Assembly (NCBI RefSeq): GCF_029894425.1
Contig: NZ_JARXYJ010000001.1
Coordinates: 558,001 to 622,000, forward strand
Length of the DNA: 64,000 bases
From: Streptomyces sp. SAI-127
GTDB taxonomy: Bacteria; Actinomycetota; Actinomycetes; Streptomycetales; Streptomycetaceae
Direction of reading: 5' to 3'
The notes beneath the pieces are model-generated. The model searched no databases and was not told the DNA's origin. It worked only from the letters and a program-made list of their open reading frames with translations. Below are positions 7,222 to 14,212 of this stretch, piece by piece; the stretch's first letter is position 1; the number at the start of each line of letters is the position of its first letter. The translations under genes and the position numbers were made by a program.

Positions 7222-8541
7222 TCAGCTGCCAGTCGTCCGCAGTTCCGTTACGACTGCGGCAAGTTCGGCGGCGAACGCCTCGGCCTGCGGCTCGCTGATC
7301 GTGGAGCTGGTGACCCGGATGGCGCCCTGGTGGGTGGAGGGGTCACGGACGAAGAGGTGGCCGGGCCGGACAGCCCAGCCCCGCTGTGCCAGGGCTCCGA
7401 CCGCCGACCGGCCGTCCACGTCCAGTTCGATCCATACATTCAACCCGTCGGGCCGGTGAGGGACCTCGATGCCATGGGCGTGCAGCCGGTCGACAAGTAG
7501 GCCGCTGCGGTGTGCGTACGCCTCGCGGGCCCGTTCATGGAGTTCAAGGACACCGGGATCGAGCAGCAGTTCGCGGACGATGTGCTGCAGCAGATGGCTG
7601 ACCCATGTGGTGCCGGCGCTCAACCGGGCCTCCAGGCGCACGGCGGTGTCGGCGTCGGTGGCGACGAGAGCGAGACGCAGGTCCGGGCCGAGGAACTTGG
7701 ACACGGACCGCACCAGCGCCCAGCGCGCGGTGGTCGGCGGGGTGATGCGGTGGTACGGCCGTGCGGAGACCGCTGAGAAGTGGTCGTCCTCGATCACCAG
7801 GACCTGAGGGTGGTCGGCCAGGACCGCGCGGATGTCGGCCGCCCGTTCCTCTGTGAGGCTCGCACCGGTCGGGTTGTGGGCGCGGGGCGTGCAGACGACC
7901 GCACGGGCACCGTCCTCCAGTGCGGCCCTCAGGGCGTCGGGACGCATGCCGGCGCCGTCGACCTGGACCGGCGCGGACCGGTAGCCGTTCAACCGCAGCG
8001 TGCCGATGCTCGCCAGGAAGCAGGGGTCCTCGATCGCCACCGTGTCGCCGCGGGTGAGGTGGGCGTTGAGGAGGCGCTCGGTGGCGTCGACCGCTCCGTG
8101 CACCACCAGCGTCCTGAACGGCTGCTCGATGTCCTCGGCGAAGTCGGCGCGGGCCCACTCGGCCAACCCCGCGTCGACCGCGGCCACGCCGTACAGGGGA
8201 TGGCGGTAGTGCCCGCCCCTGGCTGCCGCCAGGATGTCGGGCAGCAGGTCCGGATCGGGATTGCCACTGGCCAGGTCGACCGCGTCGCCCCCGACGCCAA
8301 CGCCTTCACGGGCCAGCTGCGGCACCGCCGCGATCACCGTGCCGCCACGCCCCCGGGTCTCGGCCACCCCGGCTTCAACGAGCCGCCGGTACGCCAGGGC
8401 CACCGTGTTCCGGTTGACCCCCAGCTCGGCGGCGAGCGCCCGCACCGGCGGCAGCACTGCCCGTGGCGCCAGTTCTCCCGCAGCAACCTGGTCCCGGACA
8501 CTGCCTGCGATCTCAGCCGCAGTAGTCCCTCTGATCTGCAC
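7222..8541 (-). CDS. MocR-type regulator (GntR winged helix fused to aminotransferase-like domain)
   Basis: 439 residues from a GTG at 8541 with GGAGG 7 nt upstream. The N-terminal GntR winged helix (about residues 5-70) shows LAAELGVNRNTVALAYRRL and GRGGTVI. The rest is a fold-type I PLP-dependent aminotransferase-like domain with PRAHNPTGASLT and a lysine in RSVSKFLGPDLR that would hold PLP. MocR proteins such as GabR and PdxR usually sense PLP with an amine or amino acid and control a nearby operon. It lies 74 bp before the DapA-family gene on the same strand, so it may both lead and control that operon. Confidence 0.9.
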   Translation of the reverse strand: MQIRGTTAAEIAGSVRDQVAAGELAPRAVLPPVRALAAELGVNRNTVALAYRRLVEAGVAETRGRGGTVIAAVPQLAREGVGVGGDAVDLASGNPDPDLLPDILAAARGGHYRHPLYGVAAVDAGLAEWARADFAEDIEQPFRTLVVHGAVDATERLLNAHLTRGDTVAIEDPCFLASIGTLRLNGYRSAPVQVDGAGMRPDALRAALEDGARAVVCTPRAHNPTGASLTEERAADIRAVLADHPQVLVIEDDHFSAVSARPYHRITPPTTARWALVRSVSKFLGPDLRLALVATDADTAVRLEARLSAGTTWVSHLLQHIVRELLLDPGVLELHERAREAYAHRSGLLVDRLHAHGIEVPHRPDGLNVWIELDVDGRSAVGALAQRGWAVRPGHLFVRDPSTHQGAIRVTSSTISEPQAEAFAAELAAVVTELRTTGS

Positions 8542-8561
8542 GTCGTCACCTCCGTCCACCG

Positions 8562-8590
8562 ACACTAGCATTTTTTGTCCTATGCCAAAA
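8562..8590 (-). promoter_or_regulatory. Probable MocR promoter with TTTTG/CAAAA inverted repeat
   Basis: On the minus strand a TTTGGC (-35 like) and TAGTGT (-10 like) are 16 bp apart, just upstream of the mocR ribosome-binding site. They enclose arms TTTTG and CAAAA 8 bp apart (8573-8577 and 8586-8590). An AT-rich run in this otherwise GC-rich DNA supports a promoter. Autoregulation is inferred. Confidence 0.45.
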
Positions 8591-8975
8591 CACGGATCAT
8601 GACTACGGACCGCCAGGGTCCATGGCCCACTGCGCAGCCACTTGACGTGCCTTCAGCGGCTCAGCTCCACTGCTCACAAGCCGACGCTGACGAGCCCCTC
8701 ATGGCTTCGCACCCGTCCTGACCAGCGACAGCACGCTACGAAGCAGACGCGACCAACCACCCGATGGCCATCTCGACTGAGGGAGGCCCGAGCTGAGCTC
8801 CGACGTCGTGATCCACTCTCACCCTGGGCTTCTCTGCAGCCCCGCGCCGGATTGTGTCGGCGATCTCCTGGCGGTCTCGAATACCACTGATCGTGCAGCC
8901 CCTGACACTCGACCGCCGAGGCGGTGACGATAAACCCGGCGACGTCAGCCCTCATCCCCGGGATACTGGTCGCCC
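8591..8975. other. Intergenic region, no gene seen
   Basis: About 385 bp between the divergent mocR and phosphotransferase genes. The short open frames here lack ribosome-binding sites and recognisable protein features. It must contain the phosphotransferase promoter, but I could not identify it with confidence. Confidence 0.5.
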
Positions 8976-9722
8976 ATGAATGAGGTCAACGTCGTCGTCG
9001 CCCATTCCGAGCGCGCGACTCTGCGCATCGGTGACGTGTTCTTGAAGGTGGACACCGATCAGGCACGCATCGACATCGAGGTCGAGGCTATGGCCCTCGC
9101 GCCGGTACCGACCCCAATGGTCCTGTGGCGCAAGCCGCCCGTGCTCGCGATCACCGCGGTCCCGGGCACGGCGCTCGGCCGCCTGGGCGAGTCGTCGACC
9201 GCGTCGCCGGCGGCGTGGGCCGCGGCGGGCGCCGCCATCCGAAGGCTGCACGACGCACCGTTGCCGCCCTGGCGCGGCCGACGCCGCCGGGATCCCGACG
9301 AGTTGGCGGCGGAACTCGACGGCGAGTGCGAGTTGCTCGTGAAGAACGGCGTCCTGCCCGCCGACCTGGTCACCCGCAACCGCCAGGTCGCCGAGGCCGC
9401 ACTCCGGCCGTGGACGCCGGCGTTCACGCACGGCGACCTGCAGATCGATCACGTCTTCGTCGACGGCGGCGAGGTCACCGGCATCATCGACTGGTCCGAG
9501 GCGGGCCAGGGTGACGCCCTGTTCGACCTCGCCACCTTCACGCTCGGACACGAGGAACACCTCGACGACGTCATCGCCGGCTACGGCACCGACGTCGACC
9601 TCGACCTGATCCGCGCGTGGTGGTCGTTGCGAAGCCTGCTGGGGGTTCGCTGGCTGATCGAGCACGGCTTCGACGCGTTCGCGCCGGGCTGTGAGGTCGA
9701 CGTGCTGAAATCCCGGATGTGA
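8976..9722 (+). CDS. Aminoglycoside phosphotransferase (APH)-family protein
   Basis: 248 residues with the APH/choline kinase-like fold. The catalytic loop is HGDLQIDHVFVD (about residues 150-161) and the metal-binding loop is IIDWSEAGQGD. In the usual HGDxxxxN pattern, Asn is replaced by His (HGDLQIDH), a variant I recall from actinomycete paralogues. Size and motifs suit a small-molecule kinase, but family membership alone does not show antibiotic resistance. The gene stands alone and divergent from mocR. Confidence 0.8.
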   Translation: MNEVNVVVAHSERATLRIGDVFLKVDTDQARIDIEVEAMALAPVPTPMVLWRKPPVLAITAVPGTALGRLGESSTASPAAWAAAGAAIRRLHDAPLPPWRGRRRRDPDELAAELDGECELLVKNGVLPADLVTRNRQVAEAALRPWTPAFTHGDLQIDHVFVDGGEVTGIIDWSEAGQGDALFDLATFTLGHEEHLDDVIAGYGTDVDLDLIRAWWSLRSLLGVRWLIEHGFDAFAPGCEVDVLKSRM

Positions 9723-10110
9723 GGCTGCGCGGCCCCGACTGCTACGAATGCGTTTTGACGCATCGACCAGGCCAAGCCCGGGACGATCGCCCGCCCCTAC
9801 TCTCCACGAAGTGCGGTGCGCAGTCGTCGGCAGATGACGGGGGATCCGAGATCTGTCAGCCCCTCCGGTCCAGGACGGAAGGGTGAGTTCTCCGCCCACC
9901 CGCCTCGCGTCCGCACCGAGGAGTCGGTCCGCCGATGCTTGCCAAACAGTTCTCCGACATCATCAAGCAGAACCGCCATGAGACAGCCGAGGACCCGCTA
10001 CGCCGGTTCGATCCGCCGGCGACCTTCACGTCGGACAAAGGCAAAGAGCCGCACTCTGCCCCTGTCGCGCCCGATGAGACACCGGGTCCCCACTCACCCA
10101 GGAGAAGACG
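9723..10110. other. Intergenic region with no supported gene
   Basis: About 390 bp. An open frame from an ATG at 9934 lacks a ribosome-binding site and has unremarkable composition, so I do not call it. The region leads into a frameshifted gene remnant. Confidence 0.4.
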
Positions 10111-10340
10111 ATGGACGGTGAACTGGCAGCTGTCGCAGCGTCGGGAGCGACCGAACTGGTTGTCCTCATGGTCACCGACTCCTGACACCCGCTCGTCAAG
10201 TCGTCGGACGGTTCGTTGACGCGTACGGGCTCGGACACCGCCGCGATCACCGACTTCGACGACGCAAGCCGGGTCCATCACCAGCGACGACCTAGGCGCC
10301 CAGCTCATCTCGCTGGAACGGCTACCCACGCTGAGTCCAA
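10111..10340 (+). pseudogene. Frameshifted remnant of a small conserved Streptomyces protein
   Basis: An ATG at 10111 with AGGAGA upstream starts MDGELAAVAASGATELVVLM and then VTDS before a TGA. Reading past the stop one base out of frame continues sensibly as TPARQVVGRFVDAYGLG, as if one G of a Trp codon had been deleted. Further on, DTAAITDFDDASR and SITSDDLGAQLISLERLP appear in other frames. This pattern fits a gene of a family I recall as beginning MDGELA..GATTLV, broken by several frameshifts. Function unknown. Confidence 0.5.
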
Positions 10341-10367
10341 GAATGATGTGCAACATCCCACCCCGGT

Positions 10368-11216
10368 TCAGGACTTGCCGAGGAAGTCCAGGAGCATGCT
10401 GTTGAGCGCGGCGGCCCGGGCGAACGGGATGCTGTGGTGCGACAGGCCGGGAAGTACTGCGGTGTCGACGTGTGGCAGGTGCAGCCGCGCCGCAGCCTCG
10501 ACGCGCCGAATGTCATGCGCCCTGCTGTCCCCGGCAAGCAGCACCAGCGTCGGGACCGTCAAGCTCCGCAGTTGCCGGGGCCTCGGGCGTTTGCCCACGA
10601 CGACCTTCGTGCGCGGAAATTCGGCGGCGAACCCGTAGAGGTCCAGCCATGCGGGGTCAACTTCCGCGCCGTGGGTTTCCCAGGCAAGAAACGCGCGGGC
10701 CCGTTGGGCGGTAGGCCGGATCAGCATCGGTAGGGCGCGCAGCAGGTACCCGACCTTGTACCCGGCGAAGCACTGGGTGGGATCGAGGAGAGCGAGCCTG
10801 CGGACCCGCTGCGGCGTACGCAGCGCGTAGGTGAGGGCGATCCATCCGCCATAGGAGTGCCCGCACAGGTCGGCGCACCCCAGGCCCAAACCGTCGAGTA
10901 CGCCGTCCAGCCAGTCGAGAAGGTCGTCGACAGACCGGACCCCGCGGCCCCCGATCAGGCTGCGCCCTGCCTCGCCGATCCGGTCGACAGCGTAGACGCG
11001 CCGAGTGCGGCTCAGGTCGGCCACGTTGGCAAACCACACGGCCGAGGTGGCGCCGCCACCGTGCAGCAGCACCAACGGCTGCCCGTCCACGGGGCCGCAC
11101 GCGGTGATGCGGGTGGTGCCGTACACCGACGTCAAATCCATCAGGTCGACGGGCACGGGCCAGCGGTCCAAGACGGCGTCGTATGCCGCCAGAAAGCGAG
11201 TCGGATCTTCTGCCAT
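10368..11216 (-). CDS. Alpha/beta hydrolase
   Basis: 282 residues. The fold shows the oxyanion segment VLLHGGGATSAVWF, the nucleophile elbow GHSYGG (Ser about residue 120), a late acid in LLAGDSRAHD and a C-terminal His in GLSHHSIPF. This is the usual hydrolase size and it has no signal peptide. It is divergent from a MarR regulator, with a palindromic operator between them, so it is probably induced by a small molecule recognised by that regulator. The substrate cannot be told from sequence. Confidence 0.85.
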   Translation of the reverse strand: MAEDPTRFLAAYDAVLDRWPVPVDLMDLTSVYGTTRITACGPVDGQPLVLLHGGGATSAVWFANVADLSRTRRVYAVDRIGEAGRSLIGGRGVRSVDDLLDWLDGVLDGLGLGCADLCGHSYGGWIALTYALRTPQRVRRLALLDPTQCFAGYKVGYLLRALPMLIRPTAQRARAFLAWETHGAEVDPAWLDLYGFAAEFPRTKVVVGKRPRPRQLRSLTVPTLVLLAGDSRAHDIRRVEAAARLHLPHVDTAVLPGLSHHSIPFARAAALNSMLLDFLGKS

Positions 11217-11250
11217 GGGACGCCCTCAGAAAAATAGGTCACTGAGCAAG

Positions 11251-11269
11251 TATCTCGTCGAGCGAGATA
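11251..11269. promoter_or_regulatory. MarR-type palindromic operator (TATCTCG-n5-CGAGATA)
   Basis: A 19-bp inverted repeat with perfect 7-bp arms TATCTCG and CGAGATA separated by TCGAG, lying between the divergent hydrolase (start 11216) and marR (start 11308). The geometry matches typical MarR-family operators, so binding by the adjacent regulator is likely. Confidence 0.75.
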
Positions 11270-11307
11270 CTATGCACACTGGATCGATCACGGAAGGGCG
11301 CAATGGC

Positions 11308-11766
11308 ATGGACGAAGAAGAGCCTGGACTGCGGGTCGTGCATCAGCTACGGGCCGTCGCCATCGAACTCGACCTGCTCGGAGCCGAGTTCGCGCAACGA
11401 AACAGCCTGCATCCGACCGACCTGCGTGCCCTGATCTGCCTGTTGGATGCCGCTCGGGCGCACACGCTCGCGACGCCCGGCTGGCTCGGGCGTCAGCTCG
11501 GCCTGAACTCCGCGGGCACCACGGCCCTTGTCGACCGGCTCGAGAGGCTCGGCCACGTGCGGCGCACACGAGACAGCCACGACCGACGCCGCGTGCTGCT
11601 CGAGGTTGATGAACGTGCGGTAACCCTCGGACAGTCGTTCTTCGGACCGCTGATCACGGAGGTCGTCGCTGGGACGCGGACCTTCTCCGACACAGAGCTG
11701 GCCACTATCCAGCGCTTTCTACTGAACGTGCACGAGGCCGTCGCCGCACAGCGAGGTCCTCATTGA
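11308..11766 (+). CDS. MarR-family transcriptional regulator
   Basis: 152 residues from the ATG at 11308; GGAAGG lies about 10 nt upstream. An in-frame ATG at 11272 would place the start next to the operator and is less likely. The winged helix spans about residues 30-95, with LGRQLGLNSAGTTALVDRLE as the recognition helix region and DSHDRRRVLLEV as the wing. It is probably an autoregulated repressor that also controls the divergent hydrolase through the palindrome at 11251-11269. Confidence 0.88.
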   Translation: MDEEEPGLRVVHQLRAVAIELDLLGAEFAQRNSLHPTDLRALICLLDAARAHTLATPGWLGRQLGLNSAGTTALVDRLERLGHVRRTRDSHDRRRVLLEVDERAVTLGQSFFGPLITEVVAGTRTFSDTELATIQRFLLNVHEAVAAQRGPH

Positions 11767-11799
11767 TCTCTTTCTGGTTGACGGCCTGCTGACCGACGA

Positions 11800-12036
11800 G
11801 AGCTGCTCAGACGCCCCTTTGGGTCGGCTATGGGCTGCACGTTCATGCCATGCTTCTTGTGTTTTCCCGAGCAGAAGGGACAGTCGGCGGCGATCCGGTC
11901 GATCGGCAGAAGCGTCCCGTCCAGGATCAGATACGCCCTCATCGACGCGGCCCGCATGGCTTCGCGAGCGTCGGCGGGCAAAGAGGAATCGCAGGGCAGA
12001 GCTGGACACGTCGACGCCGGATGGATAGACAAGCAT
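11800..12036 (-). pseudogene. Remnant of an IS5-like (DDE_Tnp_4) transposase
   Basis: From an ATG at 12036 the sequence begins MLVYPSGVDVSSSALRFL, the N-terminus I associate with this actinobacterial transposase family. It then shifts frame and resumes as EAMRAASMRAYLILDGTLL, PIDRIAADCPFCSGKHKKHG and MNVQPIADPKGRL, the start of the DDE nuclease domain. About 60 codons between the two parts and the whole C-terminal half are missing. No inverted repeats or target duplication are visible, so this is a dead insertion-sequence fragment. Confidence 0.75.
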
Positions 12037-12387
12037 ACGAAGCCCAAGGTGGAGACGGTTCTCTCGGTCAAAGCCCAACTACCAGGGGATTCATCCGTCC
12101 GCAGGCCAACTGCCCATCCGACAGGGGAGATTGGCAACGGCTCACGGTACGGCTGACCGCTACCCCGCCCCGCCCCGGCCGGTGGACCTACGTATTCGAT
12201 TACGTAGTTCTACTGGCGCCTCGGGAAGGCAGCGTTGGGAGACTCTCCCCATGAGCTTCCTGGCGGAGCCGTGGGGTCACGCCTGGGAGCTTGCTGCCTC
12301 CCTAGTGGGCAACCGTCGCCAGCTGTCCAACGGGGAGCGAACGCTGTCTGGTCAATACAGCCCGGCTGAACATGGGAGAGTCCTCCG

Positions 12388-12573
12388 TTGGTTTCCAAGA
12401 TTCGTGTCCTTCTGGGCATGCTCGCGCTCCTGGCGCTGGCCCTCGGCGCCATCGCCCTGCTCGCGGCCATGAAAGCCGATGCCACCTGGTTCACGATCGT
12501 TCCTCTCGGCATCCTCCTTATCGGCGCGTCCGTCGTCCAGTCGCTCGGATGGTTCAACAAAAAGGGCGGGTGA
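12388..12573 (+). CDS. Small two-segment membrane protein
   Basis: 61 residues from a TTG at 12388, with GGGAGAG 7 nt upstream. Two hydrophobic stretches (about residues 7-27 and 35-52) are separated by KADATW, and the C-terminus is short and positive (FNKKGG). This is the pattern of a small integral membrane protein. I do not recognise a family and there is no operon partner, so its function is unknown. Confidence 0.5.
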   Translation: MVSKIRVLLGMLALLALALGAIALLAAMKADATWFTIVPLGILLIGASVVQSLGWFNKKGG

Positions 12574-12739
12574 CTGGTCTGGCGGCTCGCCTGCTCTCGG
12601 GGCACGGCAGGCACTTCTGCCCGGCTCATCCGGGTGCCGTCGAGCAGCCAGTCGCAACGTTCCTGCTCAACTGCTCGCGGCCATGGCTGACCGCCGCCGC
12701 CCGTGTCGGACGGCAGTTCACGGGAGGGAGAGGCAGGCG

Positions 12740-13140
12740 CGAGGTGGCGGGACACCGACGAGCTGGATCGGGCGGCACCGAACCGAGTCCGTCTGCTCTG
12801 GTGGGGCGTCGGGGGTGGGCATGTGCCGGTGCTCGCCCTGCTGCTGGTGAAGGGGTACTGGTAACGGGCGCCACCGGGGTGGTCCCGGTGGTCTTCTGAG
12901 CGGTGGCCCCTCTCCTTCCTTCCGGGAGCCGTGGGTGCTTCGGACCCGGGGATCACCGTCGAGGGAGAAGTACAGGGGACCCACTGGCACGTAGGCGGCA
13001 AGCAGTACCACTACTCCTACGCCGACAGTCATGGCGTATGGCGTGAGTGCAAGAGCTCGGCCGGAGATGCCGAGCGGGCCGAGGTCACGTACGCCCCCGC
13101 GAATCCCGATGCCGCCGATGGTCGGTCGCCGTACGACGGG
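12740..13140 (+). pseudogene. Possible frameshifted DUF3592-like membrane protein
   Basis: One frame reads RVRLLWWGVGGGHVP followed by VLALLLVKGYW and a stop at about 12861, like a membrane segment. Another frame, at about 12955-13120, reads GTHWHVGGKQYHYSYADSHG and then AEVTYAPANPDAADG, like the soluble part of DUF3592 proteins. The two parts are out of frame. I read this as a broken gene, with low confidence; a non-coding leader for the sirtuin gene is the alternative. Confidence 0.3.
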
Positions 13141-13227
13141 ACTGATCTTCTGCCAGGAGCCCGCAGCAATGCCCTCCGGACTCTCTGCTGTGGGATGAAG
13201 CGGTCCTGGTTTCGTACCCTGGCACGC

Positions 13228-14139
13228 ATGCGGACGCGTCCCACACTTCACTGGTCCCCTCCCCCGGGCCTGCCGCCGGGCACCTCCGACCTGCAGCCGG
13301 TGGTCGATGCGCTGAGCGCCGGCAGGGTGCTGGTGCTCAGCGGGGCGGGCATGTCCACGGAGTCGGGCATCCCCGCCTACCGGGGCGAAGGCGGCAGTCT
13401 GAGTCGGCACACGCCGATGACGTACCAGGACTTCACCGGCACCGCGCAGGCACGGCGAAGATACTGGGCGCGCAGCCATCTCGGGTGGCGTACCTTCGGC
13501 CGGGCCCGTCCCAATGCCGGGCATCAGGCCGTCGCCACGTTCGCCCAGCAGGGTCTGCTCTCGGGGGTGATCACCCAGAACGTCGACGGCCTGCATCAGG
13601 CTGCCGGCAGCGAAGGGGTCGTGGAACTGCATGGGAGCCTGGCAAGGGTTCGGTGCCTGGCCTGCGATGCCATCACCTCACGCCAGGACCTCTCCGTACG
13701 GCTGGAAGAGGCCAATGCGGCCTTCGCGCCGGTGGCCGCGGGAATCAACCCCGACGGTGACGCCGACCTGTCCGACGAACAGGTCGCCGGCTTTCGTGTC
13801 CTGCCCTGCGCGGACTGCGGCGGCATCCTCAAGCCCGATGTGGTGTTTTTCGGCGAGACCGTGCCCGTGCAACGTATCGAGTACTGCCGCCAGTTGGTCG
13901 GTGAGGCGAGCACGCTGCTGGTTCTGGGCTCCTCGCTCACGGTGATGTCCGGACTCAGGTTCGTCCGCCAAGCCGCTCAGGCGGGCAAACGTGTCCTCAT
14001 CATCAACCGGGATCCCACCCGCGGTGACCAGCTCGCCCATACACGCGTCAGTCTCCCGCTGGGAGCCGCCCTGCACTCCGTCGCTGATGTTCTGGACCTT
14101 CCCGTGGTCGGACGAGTGGCCCTCTGGCCGGAGCCCTGA
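13228..14139 (+). CDS. Sir2-family NAD-dependent protein deacylase (sirtuin)
   Basis: 303 residues from the ATG at 13228. NAD-binding motif GAGMSTESGIPAYRG (residues 39-53), TQNVDGLH (116-123), catalytic His135 in ELHGS, and a zinc ribbon with Cys143, Cys146, Cys194 and Cys197. The GSSLTV and INRDPT motifs finish the Rossmann fold. It would remove acyl groups from lysines, releasing nicotinamide and O-acyl-ADP-ribose. The 35-residue insertion between the two Cys pairs is typical of one bacterial sirtuin subgroup. It stands alone and is convergent with the protease gene. Confidence 0.92.
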   Translation: MRTRPTLHWSPPPGLPPGTSDLQPVVDALSAGRVLVLSGAGMSTESGIPAYRGEGGSLSRHTPMTYQDFTGTAQARRRYWARSHLGWRTFGRARPNAGHQAVATFAQQGLLSGVITQNVDGLHQAAGSEGVVELHGSLARVRCLACDAITSRQDLSVRLEEANAAFAPVAAGINPDGDADLSDEQVAGFRVLPCADCGGILKPDVVFFGETVPVQRIEYCRQLVGEASTLLVLGSSLTVMSGLRFVRQAAQAGKRVLIINRDPTRGDQLAHTRVSLPLGAALHSVADVLDLPVVGRVALWPEP

Positions 14140-14160
14140 CGAACGCGGAACTGTTCGACT

Positions 14161-14194
14161 CCGCCGCCCGGGTGCCGAGAGGCCCGGGCGGCGG
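14161..14194. terminator. Hairpin between convergent sirtuin and protease genes
   Basis: A 12-bp GC-only stem (CCGCCGCCCGGG / CCCGGGCGGCGG) with a 10-nt loop lies in the 73-bp gap between the two convergent stops. There is no U-run, as is common in Streptomyces; it probably terminates both transcripts. Confidence 0.65.
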
Positions 14195-14212
14195 CGTGCC
14201 AGTGGTGCCGGA

